64,000 nucleotides of DNA, taken from assembly GCA_017939755.1 (NCBI GenBank), contig JAGBAJ010000035.1, positions 1 through 64,000 on the forward strand, written 5' to 3'. Below, in pieces: positions 27,200 through 37,012 of the stretch (positions within the stretch are counted from its first letter, which is position 1; each line of letters begins with the position of its first letter). This stretch comes from Clostridia bacterium. GTDB lineage: Bacteria > Bacillota > Clostridia > TANB77 > CAG-508. Both the position numbers and the translations under genes were made by a program. The notes beneath the pieces were generated by a model. That model was not told the DNA's origin. It made no database searches and saw nothing but the letters and a program-made list of their open reading frames with translations.

Positions 27200-27405
27200 A
27201 ATTGTTTTAGCGAGCTAGAGTATGATGAAAGTCTAGTAACAATTATTAATTTATTAGAGCTTATGAGTGATTGCAGGAAATAATAGTATTGCAATCCGTA
27301 CACCTACGTTACAGGTTTTAAGTGGGTTATAAAAATATAACCAATTAGAGTGGTACCATGCACATATCGCACCTCTAGATCAATAATCTAGAAGTGCGTT
27401 TTTTG
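27200..27405 (+). promoter_or_regulatory. T-box riboswitch upstream of argS
   Basis: The leader contains the stem I landmarks AGCGAGC and GATGAAAG, the antiterminator T-box GAGTGGTACCATGC (about 27347-27360) and a terminator CGCACCTCTAGAT...ATCTAGAAGTGCG followed by TTTTTT (27368-27405). A CGT triplet in AATCCGTACA (about 27294) is a candidate arginine specifier, fitting the downstream argS. Uncharged tRNA-Arg is expected to favour antitermination. Confidence 0.88.
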
Positions 27406-27504
27406 TTTCTATTTTGAGATGTTTTGAGGTCACATCCCAAGAATATCCAAAATGAAAGAAATGCTTTTTGAAGAGCTTTCAAAGGTATGAGTATCCAAAA
27501 TTAA

Positions 27505-27545
27505 AGAGCTGTTTTTTTGTGGAGTCCACCAAAAACATCAAAAAA
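27505..27545. repeat. GCTGTTTTTTTG repeat copy
   Basis: GCTGTTTTTTTGTGGAGTCC-ACCAAAAAC resembles GCTGTTTTTTTGCAGTGTCC-CCAAAAAC at 52796-52822. It lies between the T-box terminator and argS. Confidence 0.45.
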
Positions 27546-27562
27546 CATAAGGAGGAATTTTT

Positions 27563-29308
27563 ATGAATCTTATTTCTAAAACAGAGCAAATTTTAAAAGA
27601 AGTTTTGCAAAAGAATAATTTTGAAGAGGATAACATTGTACTAAGTGTTTCTAGCAAGCCAGAGCTTGGTCAATTTCAATATAATGGTGCAATGGCTCTT
27701 GCCAAAAAAGTAGGAACAAATCCAAGAGCTGTTGCAGAGCAAATAGTTAGTAGTTTAAACGAATATGATATTTTTGAGAATATAAATATAGCAGGACCTG
27801 GATTTATTAACATTTCTTATACCAAGGAATTTTTAAAAGAGTATTTAACAGAAATATCAAAAGATATGTCAGAAAATGTAAAAAAATACCCATCAAAAAA
27901 AGTATTCTTTGATTATGGTGGAGCTAATGTTGCAAAGGATTTACATGTTGGACATTTAAGAACTGCAAATATTGGAGAGGCTTTAAAAAGGTTAACAAAG
28001 TTGGTTGGAAACGAAGTTATGTCTGATGTACACTTAGGAGATATAGGAAGACAATCTGGAATGGTTATATATCAGCTAAGAGAAGAGCATCCAGATTGGG
28101 TATTTTTTGACGAAAACTACAAAGGAGAATATCCATCAGAAATTCCAATTACAAATGACGATTTAGGTAGAATCTACCCATTAGCAAGTTCAAAAGCTAA
28201 AGAAGATGATAGCATAATGGAAGAGGTTCGTAGAATAACAGCTGAACTGGATAGAGGATATGAGCCATATGTAAAACTATGGGAGCTAATTCGTAAGATA
28301 TCAATAGCTAATATAAAATTAACATACGAAGCATTAAATGCAGAGTTTGACTTATGGGAAGGTGAAACAGATTCATATCCATACATTGAAGAGACTCTTG
28401 AAATACTTAAAAAAGCAGGATGCTTAGTGGAAAGTGAAGGAGCTTTAGTGTGTGATGTAAAAGAAGATACAGACAAAGCCGAAATCCCACCATTAGTTGT
28501 TATAAAAACAGATGGAACTACTTTATACGCAACAAGAGAGCTTGCAACAATTTTATCAAGAGCAAAAAGATTTTATCCAGATGAGATTATATATATAGTT
28601 GATAACAGGCAAGGAATGTACTTTGAACAAGTATTTAGAACATCATATAAATCAAATCTTGTAAGGGACGACTTAAAATTCAAGTTCGTAGGTGTTGGAA
28701 CAATGAATGGAACTGATGGAAAGCCTTTTAAAACAAGAGCTGGTGGCGTTATGAAGCTTAATACATTATTAAGTGAAATAAAGGAAGAAACTTCAAAATA
28801 TGTAAAGGACAATGAAGCTATGAGTGCAGCAGAGCAAAAGGATGTATCGGATAAAGTTGCAGTTGCAGCTCTTAAATATGCAGACTTATTACCAAATGTT
28901 GAAAAGGATTATATCTTTGACTTAGCAAAATTCTGTAGCTTAGAAGGTAAAACAGGACCATATATATTATATTCTGCAGTTCGTATGAAGTCGTTACTTG
29001 CAAAATCTGGTATAACAAACTACGAAATGCACGATATATATTCACAAACAGAAAAGGATATAATTACAAAAGTTTTAGAAATGCCAATAAGAATAGATAA
29101 GGCATATAGAAATAAAACTTTAAGTGATATAACAGAATATATATATGAGCTTGATAGCTTATTTAATAAGTTTTACGCTGAAAATAGAATATTAACAGAG
29201 CAAGATGAAGAGAAAAAGCAAACATGGTTATTTATTACAAATCTTGTGTATAAGGTAAATAAATTAATACTTGATGTGTTAGCAATAGATATACCAGAAA
29301 GAATGTAA
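27563..29308 (+). CDS. argS: Arginyl-tRNA synthetase
   Basis: The 581-residue class I synthetase charges tRNA-Arg. It has an N-terminal additional domain (about 1-110), HVGHLRT as the HIGH motif (about residue 131), and an insertion-containing catalytic core; the KMSKS region is degenerate as in many ArgRS proteins (GTMNGTDGKPFKTRAGG around residue 380). The C-terminal DALR anticodon-binding domain ends in PERM. AAGGAGG ribosome site; expression is controlled by the T-box leader. Confidence 0.97.
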   Translation: MNLISKTEQILKEVLQKNNFEEDNIVLSVSSKPELGQFQYNGAMALAKKVGTNPRAVAEQIVSSLNEYDIFENINIAGPGFINISYTKEFLKEYLTEISKDMSENVKKYPSKKVFFDYGGANVAKDLHVGHLRTANIGEALKRLTKLVGNEVMSDVHLGDIGRQSGMVIYQLREEHPDWVFFDENYKGEYPSEIPITNDDLGRIYPLASSKAKEDDSIMEEVRRITAELDRGYEPYVKLWELIRKISIANIKLTYEALNAEFDLWEGETDSYPYIEETLEILKKAGCLVESEGALVCDVKEDTDKAEIPPLVVIKTDGTTLYATRELATILSRAKRFYPDEIIYIVDNRQGMYFEQVFRTSYKSNLVRDDLKFKFVGVGTMNGTDGKPFKTRAGGVMKLNTLLSEIKEETSKYVKDNEAMSAAEQKDVSDKVAVAALKYADLLPNVEKDYIFDLAKFCSLEGKTGPYILYSAVRMKSLLAKSGITNYEMHDIYSQTEKDIITKVLEMPIRIDKAYRNKTLSDITEYIYELDSLFNKFYAENRILTEQDEEKKQTWLFITNLVYKVNKLILDVLAIDIPERM

Positions 29309-29376
29309 GAGGAAAGGCCTAAAATTTAATTCTTTTTGAACCAGATTTGCGCCTTGAGGGAGGAATGAGATTAAAT

Positions 29377-29934
29377 ATGAAAGAAGAATTTATTAAGTTA
29401 TTAAGAAGTACAAATCGTGAAGGAATTGAAAATCTAATTAAATTTTTAGAAGAGAAAACAGATTTCTTCACAGCACCAGCAAGTACCAGATTCCATGGAT
29501 CACATGAAGGTGGTCTTTTAGAGCACAGCATGAAAGTGTATGAGATTTTAAAATATAAAGTAGAGCATAATGTTATAGATTTAAAAGTTCCAGAAGATAC
29601 ACTTATTTTAGTTCCTTTGTTGCACGACATATGTAAAGTTAATTTTTACAAGGTTGATTATAGAAATGCAAAAAATGCTCTTGGGGAATGGGAAAAAGTT
29701 CCATATTACACTATAGATGATCAAATTCCATATGGTCATGGTGAAAAATCTGTTATGATGTTAACAGAATATATAAAACTAACATCAGAGGAGAAATACG
29801 CAATTCGTTGGCATATGGGTTATACAGAGCCAAAAGAGCTTTACAATACTATTGGAGCAGCATATAAAAAATATCCATTTGCTTTATTTATGCATGAAGC
29901 GGATTTGGAAGCAACGTACTTATTTGATATGTAA
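29377..29934 (+). CDS. HD-domain hydrolase
   Basis: The 185-residue product has HD motifs FHGSHEGGLLEHSMKVYE (about 40-57) and PLLHDICKV (about 84), plus HGEKSV and HMGY later, resembling the HD domain of YhaM-like 3'-5' exoribonucleases without the OB domain. Start ATG 29377 is preferred over ATGs at 29347 and 29365, the latter abutting the GAGGGAGG site. Located just after argS, possibly co-transcribed (68-base gap). Confidence 0.8.
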   Translation: MKEEFIKLLRSTNREGIENLIKFLEEKTDFFTAPASTRFHGSHEGGLLEHSMKVYEILKYKVEHNVIDLKVPEDTLILVPLLHDICKVNFYKVDYRNAKNALGEWEKVPYYTIDDQIPYGHGEKSVMMLTEYIKLTSEEKYAIRWHMGYTEPKELYNTIGAAYKKYPFALFMHEADLEATYLFDM

Positions 29935-29938
29935 GTGA

Positions 29939-29967
29939 TTGACTCTGCATAATTATAATGGTATAAT
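29939..29967 (+). promoter_or_regulatory. Sigma A promoter of the 30081 gene
   Basis: TTGACT (29939-29944), a 17-base spacer and TATAAT (29962-29967), directly after the HD gene stop. Confidence 0.75.
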
Positions 29968-30080
29968 GGCACAATAAAAAATGTGGCATCAAAACTGAAA
30001 TTAAGGAGTTCTTCCAAAATATCAGTTACATACACCACCAAATCCAAAGCAAAATAATACATCTGAAGGGAGACCAAGCT

Positions 30081-30629
30081 ATGGATATATTCAGTTATGT
30101 AGTTGCCGGATTAGAGTCGAAAGAGTTCGGTGAGGAAAAATTTTATTTCGACAAATATGGATGTGTTGTTGCTGTTAAGTACAGAGAAAACATATCTTAT
30201 GTAATCTATGTCCGAAAGGCAGATTGCATGTTTCTCGTAACAGAGACGGAAGAGGGATATACTATAAAGACACCTATCGACATGAGGAAACTTTTTATTA
30301 TCCCTGAAATTGACCAAAGAACTGATGCAGAGCTTGTACTTGAAAGTGTTGTTGAGAAAGACATAGCAATGGAAATACCAAAATCAATTTTTCTTATTGC
30401 GGATTATGGATTCTTGGAGAATCCTATGTACAAGGGATGTAACTTTTCCCGGTCAAAAATTAACGTAGCTGTTCAGAATTATCATGGGAAGGCTTTCTCT
30501 ATTTCATTTGAGGTTGGGGAAGGCGTATATGGATGTGATGAAAATCCAAATGGAAATATTCCAGAAGCGTTTTCAATGAACCCAATAGGATTTAAAAACC
30601 CAGATGAAAGCCTTACAATTGCAATTTGA
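30081..30629 (+). CDS. Hypothetical soluble protein (182 residues)
   Basis: A complete ORF with GAAGGGAG upstream, its own promoter and a terminator. The product has alternating beta strands and helices, no signal or membrane helix, and no motif I recognise. Base composition is clearly less AT-rich than argS or the HD gene before it (for example CCG, CGG, GGG and CTC codons appear), suggesting a different origin. It may be a horizontally acquired single-gene unit. Confidence 0.7.
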   Translation: MDIFSYVVAGLESKEFGEEKFYFDKYGCVVAVKYRENISYVIYVRKADCMFLVTETEEGYTIKTPIDMRKLFIIPEIDQRTDAELVLESVVEKDIAMEIPKSIFLIADYGFLENPMYKGCNFSRSKINVAVQNYHGKAFSISFEVGEGVYGCDENPNGNIPEAFSMNPIGFKNPDESLTIAI

Positions 30630-30631
30630 AA

Positions 30632-30675
30632 AAAGTGACCCTATAAGCATTTGGCTTGGAGGGTCATTTTTATAT
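30632..30675 (+). terminator. Terminator of the 30081 gene
   Basis: TGACCCT and AGGGTCA pair across a loop containing AAGCATTTGGCTT and are followed by T5. Confidence 0.75.
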
Positions 30676-30677
30676 TA

Positions 30678-30708
30678 CATTAGGAAAGTCATACTGACTT
30701 TTCCTTTC
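30678..30708. repeat. Intergenic palindrome of the TTAGGAAAG family
   Basis: ATTAGGAAAGTCA pairs with TGACTTTTCCT, between the ends of the convergent 30081 and spoVAE genes. Confidence 0.65.
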
Positions 30709-30723
30709 GTATTTGTAATAAAT

Positions 30724-31110
30724 TTATTGTTTTTTTATTTTGGGCTTTGCTACTAATGAAGCTAAATAGCCAAAGAATACTGCCGCAGCAATACCTCCAG
30801 CAGATGCTTTTACACCACCTATAAAAGCACCAATTAATCCTTGAGATTGAACAGCTTCGATTGTTCCTTTTGCAAGATTTGCACCAAAACCAGTAAGTGG
30901 AACAGTTGCTCCACATCCTGCAAAATCAATTACATATTTGTAAACCCCGATTGCACCAAGGATTACACCCGTGGTTACAAAGGTAACCAATATTCTTGCA
31001 GGAGTTAATTTTGTTTTATCAATTAAAATTTGACCTATTATACAAATAAGTCCGCCAACGGCAAAACAACGTAAAAGTTGCATCCAATCTATACTTTGAA
31101 TAAAATCCAT
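30724..31110 (-). CDS. spoVAE: Stage V sporulation protein AE
   Basis: The 128-residue membrane protein contains the SpoVAE signatures GGLICIIGQ, KLTPARILV and GATVPLTGFG, with four or five hydrophobic helices. It is part of the SpoVA channel that imports dipicolinic acid into the forespore and releases it on germination. The start is ATG 31110 behind GGAGG; a TTG 12 bases upstream is less likely. It stands about 31 kb from spoVAC/spoVAD, whereas the three genes usually form one operon. Confidence 0.92.
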   Translation of the reverse strand: MDFIQSIDWMQLLRCFAVGGLICIIGQILIDKTKLTPARILVTFVTTGVILGAIGVYKYVIDFAGCGATVPLTGFGANLAKGTIEAVQSQGLIGAFIGGVKASAGGIAAAVFFGYLASLVAKPKIKKQ

Positions 31111-31172
31111 AGTATCCTCCAATAATAAAATATATTAGTATTATTATCAATTTTTTATTTTATATACAAAAA

Positions 31173-31202
31173 AATAAAGGATAAGATTATACTTATCCTT
31201 TA
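31173..31202 (-). terminator. Terminator of the DUF4870-like gene
   Basis: On the minus strand AAAGGATAAG pairs with CTTATCCTTT and runs into ATTTTTTTG. Confidence 0.8.
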
Positions 31203-31228
31203 CATATAGCCCATAATAGGGTAGCTTG

Positions 31229-31519
31229 TTATTTTAAAATTTTTATTTGTCCTAACAATGGAACTTCTTTTTCTTCTTCGTTTATAGCAGCGATTAATCC
31301 TAAAATCCAGCATACAAAACAGAAAACGTTCCATAGAGAACCAACAATCCATCCAATTATTGGAATAATAGCAACAACTGTTCCACAAAGCATTGCTAAC
31401 ATAATTACCAAAGCTTGATTTAAATGAAACTTTGCACCTTCTTTATCTCCTGCACAAAAAGCTACTATTAAGCCAATCCATGTAATATATGCAACCCATC
31501 CTGTAGTTTTCTTATCCAT
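31229..31519 (-). CDS. DUF4870/Tic20-like membrane protein
   Basis: The 96-residue protein has three hydrophobic segments and the family pattern A-CAGDKEGAKFHLNQALV near residue 22, followed by a helix pair. Proteins of this type are small membrane proteins of unknown function widespread in Bacillota. The ribosome site AAGGAGGG is 12 bases downstream of a 19-codon ORF in the same direction. Confidence 0.82.
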   Translation of the reverse strand: MDKKTTGWVAYITWIGLIVAFCAGDKEGAKFHLNQALVIMLAMLCGTVVAIIPIIGWIVGSLWNVFCFVCWILGLIAAINEEEKEVPLLGQIKILK

Positions 31520-31531
31520 AACATTCCCTCC

Positions 31532-31591
31532 TTATAATTTAAAAAATGCTCTTTGTATCGTAAATATGCTAAAACCTAATAGAGTGGGCAT
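31532..31591 (-). CDS. 19-residue small ORF upstream of the DUF4870-like gene
   Basis: MPTLLGFSIFTIQRAFFKL starts at ATG 31591 behind a perfect AAGGAGGT and stops 12 bases before the next ATG. A minus-strand promoter TTGTCA-17-TAAAAT (about 31643-31671) lies upstream. It may be a leader peptide or a small amphipathic/hydrophobic protein. No homologue can be named. Confidence 0.45.
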   Translation of the reverse strand: MPTLLGFSIFTIQRAFFKL

Positions 31592-31642
31592 ATTTACCTC
31601 CTTAGAATATTTTAGAAACTTAATTCCAACATCATTTTACCA

Positions 31643-31671
31643 TAACATACAAAATGTGACAACATTATGAA
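31643..31671 (-). promoter_or_regulatory. Promoter of the small ORF and DUF4870-like gene
   Basis: Minus strand TTGTCA, 17-base spacer, TAAAAT; located about 50 bases upstream of the 19-codon ORF. Confidence 0.55.
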
Positions 31672-31698
31672 AGAAATTTAGAACTTTTCCTATAAGTT

Positions 31699-31773
31699 GC
31701 TTGCAACTCACAGCACATGACTTATAGAGATTTTTTTCTTACTATGTTACAATTCACTGCTGTGAGTCGAAGC
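31699..31773. repeat. Inverted repeat containing GTTACAATTCACTGCT
   Basis: GCTTGCAACTCACAGCA (31699-31715) pairs with TGCTGTGAGTCGAAGC (31758-31773). The second arm is preceded by the 16-base sequence that forms the outer arm of the 10232-10446 element, so the two are probably related. Confidence 0.55.
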
Positions 31774-31794
31774 AGGAATTAATAATCAAAGGGG

Positions 31795-31823
31795 TTGAAA
31801 AAATTTAAAATTTATTCTATAAT
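31795..31823 (+). promoter_or_regulatory. Sigma A promoter of trpS
   Basis: TTGAAA (31795-31800), a 17-base spacer and TATAAT (31818-31823). The ~145-base leader shows no T-box motif. Confidence 0.65.
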
Positions 31824-31969
31824 AAAGCGTAATTGACTATTAATAAAAGGAATAGAGAAAAGATATTCCTAGATGGGAGCTCATATGTTTTTGTATTTAA
31901 ATAAAAGGTTAGATAGACGATGGCGTAGATAAATTTTCTAAGAATTTTAAATTGAAAGGAAGATTTGTT

Positions 31970-32989
31970 ATGGAAAAGAAAAAACGCATAGTAACTGGTG
32001 ATAGACCAACAGGCAGATTACATATAGGACACTATTTTGGTTCGTTAAAAAAGAGAGTAGAATTACAAAATTCAGGAGAATTTGATCAATATATTTTAAT
32101 AGCCGATGTCCAAGCATTAACAGATAACTTTAATAATCCAGAAAAAGTTAGAAAAAATGTTAGGGAACTTGCCATAGATTATTTATCAGTAGGCATTGAT
32201 CCAGAAAAAACAACAATTTACATTCAATCAATGATACCTGAAGTTGCAGAGCTTACAGTATATTATTCAAATTTAGTAACAATAGCAAGATTACAAAGAA
32301 ATCCTACAGTTAAGACTGAAATTGCGCAAAAAAGAGACTTATTTGGAGAAAGTGTAACATATGGCTTTTTAGGATATCCAGTAAGTCAGGCTGCAGATAT
32401 TACCGCATTAGAAGGTCAATTTGTTCCAGTCGGAGAAGATCAATTACCTCTTATAGAGCAATGTAGAGAAATAGTAAGAAAATTTAATTCAATATATGGT
32501 GATGTATTGGTTGAGCCACACGAAGTTTTATCAGAAGGTAAAAGAATTAAAGGTTTAGATGGCAACGAAAAGATGGGAAAATCTTTAGGAAATGCAATAT
32601 ATCTTTCTGATAGTGAAGAGGAAATTGCTAAAAAAGTTATGAGTGCAGTTACTGACCCAGGCAGAATAAAGAAAGACGATAAAGGAAATCCAGATATTTG
32701 CATGGTTGCATATTATCATAAATTATTTTCGAGACAAGATGAAGTAGATTCTGTATATGCAGAATGTAAGGCAGGAGAAAGAGGATGCGTGGCATGTAAA
32801 AAGCAACTAATAAAAAATATATGTGATGAATTAAAACCAATAAGAGAAAAAAGAGCATATCTAGAAGCTCATCCAGAAATAATAGATGAGGTATTGCTAA
32901 AAGGAACTAAAAAAGCACAAATGACAGCAAAAGAAGTTATGAAAAAAGTTAAAGAGGCTATGAAACTTAACTATTTTGATGAGCAATAG
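31970..32989 (+). CDS. trpS: Tryptophanyl-tRNA synthetase
   Basis: The 339-residue class I synthetase has HIGHYFGS (about residue 17) and a KMSKS-like NEKMGKSLGN (about 199). AIDYLSVG and GEDQLPLIEQCREI are also typical of TrpRS. Start ATG 31970 is preferred to 31952 because GAAAGGA lies nine bases upstream of it. The leader lacks the T-box seen upstream of argS and valS. Confidence 0.96.
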   Translation: MEKKKRIVTGDRPTGRLHIGHYFGSLKKRVELQNSGEFDQYILIADVQALTDNFNNPEKVRKNVRELAIDYLSVGIDPEKTTIYIQSMIPEVAELTVYYSNLVTIARLQRNPTVKTEIAQKRDLFGESVTYGFLGYPVSQAADITALEGQFVPVGEDQLPLIEQCREIVRKFNSIYGDVLVEPHEVLSEGKRIKGLDGNEKMGKSLGNAIYLSDSEEEIAKKVMSAVTDPGRIKKDDKGNPDICMVAYYHKLFSRQDEVDSVYAECKAGERGCVACKKQLIKNICDELKPIREKRAYLEAHPEIIDEVLLKGTKKAQMTAKEVMKKVKEAMKLNYFDEQ

Positions 32990-33022
32990 GTACTAAGATT
33001 GGCCTAAGCAGATTGGTACTAA

Positions 33023-34351
<1,329 letters not shown>

Positions 34352-34360
34352 TAATAAAAC

Positions 34361-34374
34361 AAAACTTTTGTTTG
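34361..34374. promoter_or_regulatory. Putative LexA operator of lexA
   Basis: AAAC-TTTT-GTTT, a variant of the Gram-positive GAAC-N4-GTTC SOS box, overlaps the -35 element of the lexA promoter. The recA promoter carries AAAC-AAAC-GTTT. Confidence 0.55.
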
Positions 34375-34400
34375 ACTTTTAAATTTATATATGATATGAT
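34372..34400 (+). promoter_or_regulatory. Sigma A promoter of lexA
   Basis: TTGACT (34372-34377), 17-base spacer, TATGAT (34395-34400), about 30 bases before the start codon. Confidence 0.8.
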
Positions 34401-34429
34401 TTCCTTAATTAATTTTAAGGGGTGATTAT

Positions 34430-35095
34430 ATGCCAAGAAAGAAAAGTTTAGATTTAGGAAAAAGAGAAAAGGATATATTAAACTTCATAGAAAAACAAAT
34501 AAAGGAGCATGGATATCCACCATCAGTTAGAGAAATAGGAAAGTCAGTAGGGCTAAGCTCAACAGCTACTGTACATGGGTATTTAACAAAATTAGAAGAA
34601 AAAGGATTTATAAAAAAAGAAAATCAAAAAGGTAGAGCTTTAAGACTTGTAAAAAGCAATAAAAATGCAGAGAAGAAACAACCAAATATAGAAGATAAAA
34701 AGAATTTTTATACAGATAAAGAAATGGTTGATGTTCCAGTTGTTGGAAAAATTACTGCAGGAGCTCCAATCTTAGCAGTAGAAAATGTTACAGACACATT
34801 TCCTATTCCATTATCATTTGTCGGAAATACAGAAAGTTTTATGCTAACAGTAAGCGGAGAGAGCATGATAGAGGCAGGGATATTAGATGGTGATTATATA
34901 CTTGTAAGAAAACAAAATGTTGCAAGAAATGGTGAAATTGTGGTAGCATTAATTGAAGACGAGGCTACAGTTAAAACATTTTATAAAGAAAAAGATTATA
35001 TTAGATTGCAACCAGAAAATAGTACAATGGATCCAATAATTGTCAGTGATTGTAAAATATTAGGTGTAGTTTCAGGGGTGTTTAGAAAATTATAA
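34430..35095 (+). CDS. lexA: LexA SOS repressor
   Basis: The 221-residue protein has an N-terminal winged helix (about 1-70) with [21 protein letters not shown] as recognition region, a linker rich in Lys/Asn, and a C-terminal S24 peptidase domain. The self-cleavage Ala-Gly lies in KITAGAP, the catalytic Ser in SGESM, and the Lys in [10 protein letters not shown]. RecA nucleoprotein triggers cleavage. The operator-like site in its own promoter indicates autoregulation. Followed 16 bases later by a small membrane-protein gene. Confidence 0.96.
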   Translation: MPRKKSLDLGKREKDILNFIEKQIKEHGYPPSVREIGKSVGLSSTATVHGYLTKLEEKGFIKKENQKGRALRLVKSNKNAEKKQPNIEDKKNFYTDKEMVDVPVVGKITAGAPILAVENVTDTFPIPLSFVGNTESFMLTVSGESMIEAGILDGDYILVRKQNVARNGEIVVALIEDEATVKTFYKEKDYIRLQPENSTMDPIIVSDCKILGVVSGVFRKL

Positions 35096-35111
35096 TATAA
35101 GGAGCTTGTTT

Positions 35112-35603
35112 ATGGGTAGAATGAAAACATTTACTATATATTTATTATTATTCTTAGGTTTATATGTAATTAGTAATATATTAATTTCAGCATATATAAA
35201 AACATCATATTATAAAATCGATTCATATGAAATAGATGAAGAGCAGCTTACAATTACAATAATGTCTGCAAGAGCTTCAAAGGATGATGGATATATTGAA
35301 GGTAAAGTATCAAACGGAACACAAGATAAAATAACAAATAAGTATATGAAAGTAGAGTTATACTCAGAAAACAACGTAAATCTTGGTGAAGAATATATAA
35401 AAGTTGAACAAATTAACCCTGGAGAAATAAAAAATTTTAAAGTAAGCTTTACATGTGATAATGTAAAACACTTCAAAATAATTTTCTTATCTCAAGAAGA
35501 GAAAGATGCAATAGATGCAAACAAAGATCAATCTATAATGCCAAACATTGGAATTGACGAGCAAGTAAGCAATATAGTTGATTCTGTAGATCCAAGAAAA
35601 TAA
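35112..35603 (+). CDS. Membrane-anchored FxLYD-like protein
   Basis: The 163-residue product has one N-terminal membrane helix (about 5-25) and a beta-sandwich-like extracytoplasmic domain with GYIEGKVSNGT, a pattern similar to FxLYD domains. The longer frame begins with TTG at 35106; ATG 35112 fits the AAGGAG site better. Probably co-transcribed with lexA, but a role in the SOS response is only a guess based on position. Confidence 0.75.
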   Translation: MGRMKTFTIYLLLFLGLYVISNILISAYIKTSYYKIDSYEIDEEQLTITIMSARASKDDGYIEGKVSNGTQDKITNKYMKVELYSENNVNLGEEYIKVEQINPGEIKNFKVSFTCDNVKHFKIIFLSQEEKDAIDANKDQSIMPNIGIDEQVSNIVDSVDPRK

Positions 35604-35620
35604 TATTTATATAAAATAAA

Positions 35621-35661
35621 GAAACCCAAATTGTTATATAAAATTTAACAATTTGGGTTTA
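35621..35661 (+). terminator. Hairpin terminator after the lexA operon
   Basis: AAACCCAAATTGTTA pairs with TAACAATTTGGGTTT; the trailing T tract is short. Confidence 0.65.
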
Positions 35662-35830
35662 GTGTATCGTAAGTTACCATTTAACGGTTTATCTAGTAAG
35701 GGCTTGGTAATATGGTAACTATCATAAAAAATAAATTTTAAAAAATGTTGATATTTTAAGCAATATGTAATATAATCGTAACAAAAATGCAACAAAAGTG
35801 TAATATTAAACCTGAAAGGAAAGATGCGAA

Positions 35831-36838
35831 ATGTTCAATTGGGGTCAAGATATAGGAATTGATTTAGGTACTGCAACAGTAATTGCGTATGTAAAAGGAA
35901 AAGGTATAGTTTTAAGAGAGCCATCAGTAGTTGCTGTAGATAGCAATACAAACGAAGTTTTGGCTGTTGGAAGAGAAGCTAGAAGAATGCTTGGAAGAAC
36001 ACCTGGAAACATAGTAGCTACAAGACCTTTAAGAGAGGGTGTAATATCTAATTATACAGTAACCGAAAAAATGTTAAAATATTTCATAAGTCGTGTTTGT
36101 GGTAGATTCATTTTTTCACCTAGAATTATGATTTGTATACCATCACAGGTTACAGAAGTTGAAAAAAAAGCAGTAATTGATGCTGCCACACAAGCAGGAG
36201 CAAGGAAGGTATACTTAATAGAAGAGCCAATAGCAGCGGCAATTGGTGCAGGAATAGATATTGCTAAGCCATGTGGAAATATGGTTGTAGATATTGGTGG
36301 AGGAACCACAGATATAGCTGTAATTTCGCTTGGTGGATCAGTCGTAAGTACATCTTTAAAAATTGCAGGAGATAAATTCGATGAATATATTGTTAAATAT
36401 ATAAAAAAGAAACATAATATAATGATTGGGGAAAGAACTGCCGAAGATTTAAAAATTAATATCGGATGTGTATACCCAAAAATGCAAGATACAGAAATGG
36501 AAATACGTGGTAGAGATTTAATAGATGGACTACCAAAAACAGTAACAGTATATTCAAGTGAGATGCTAGAAGCTCTTATAGAGCCAGCGTTAATGATTGT
36601 TGATGCAGTGCATTCTGTTCTAGAAAGGACACCACCAGAGCTTGCTGCAGATATAAGCGACAAAGGAATTTATATGACTGGCGGAGGCTGTTTGGTTGAT
36701 GGTTTAGATAAATTATTACAAGAGAAAACTGGAATAAACGTTATGATTGCACAAGATGCTATCTCATGTGTAGCTCTTGGTACAGGAAAGGCTTTAGATA
36801 CATTAGATTCACTTGATGTAAAGAATCGTAGAAGATAA
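35831..36838 (+). CDS. mreB: MreB/Mbl-family actin homologue
   Basis: The 335-residue actin-like ATPase has GIDLGTATVIAYVKGKG (phosphate 1), DIGGGTTDIAVISLGG (phosphate 2) and GIYMTGGG (adenosine). It organises cell-wall elongation under the membrane. MreC and MreD are not adjacent, so it may be a stand-alone paralogue (Mbl or MreBH type); sequence alone does not decide. AAAGGAAAG site in front. Confidence 0.92.
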   Translation: MFNWGQDIGIDLGTATVIAYVKGKGIVLREPSVVAVDSNTNEVLAVGREARRMLGRTPGNIVATRPLREGVISNYTVTEKMLKYFISRVCGRFIFSPRIMICIPSQVTEVEKKAVIDAATQAGARKVYLIEEPIAAAIGAGIDIAKPCGNMVVDIGGGTTDIAVISLGGSVVSTSLKIAGDKFDEYIVKYIKKKHNIMIGERTAEDLKINIGCVYPKMQDTEMEIRGRDLIDGLPKTVTVYSSEMLEALIEPALMIVDAVHSVLERTPPELAADISDKGIYMTGGGCLVDGLDKLLQEKTGINVMIAQDAISCVALGTGKALDTLDSLDVKNRRR

Positions 36839-36864
36839 ATAATTTGTTTAAAAAATAACAAATT

Positions 36865-36893
36865 TGAAATAATATTAAAAAAGTGGTATAATA
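36865..36893 (+). promoter_or_regulatory. Promoter upstream of the Ca/Na antiporter
   Basis: TTGAAA, a 17-base spacer and TATAAT at about 36888-36893. The transcript leader would be ~115 nt. Confidence 0.6.
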
Positions 36894-36923
36894 TAAGAAT
36901 GCGTTGACTTTTTTAAGAGCTAC

Positions 36924-36963
36924 GGCGGACTGATAATAATAAATGATAAAAATCAGTCCGCGT
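36924..36963 (+). other. Leader hairpin before the Ca/Na antiporter
   Basis: GCGGACTGAT pairs with ATCAGTCCGC across an A/T loop in the untranslated leader. It has no T tract after it. It does not match a riboswitch consensus I know. Confidence 0.5.
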
Positions 36964-37012
36964 TTAATTGCCTAACCAGATTACATAAAAAGTAAAAATA
37001 AAGGAGAAAAAT

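Noticed and set aside
31824-31969. T-box leader before trpS
   Set aside because: No GGTGGTACC-type T-box or stem I landmarks were found in the leader.
36052-36663. Minus-strand 203-residue frame inside mreB
   Set aside because: It is antisense to a well-matched MreB gene and has no initiation signals; typical shadow in AT-rich coding DNA.
36895-37012. yybP-ykoY manganese riboswitch before the Ca/Na antiporter
   Set aside because: The conserved loop sequences of that riboswitch are not present.
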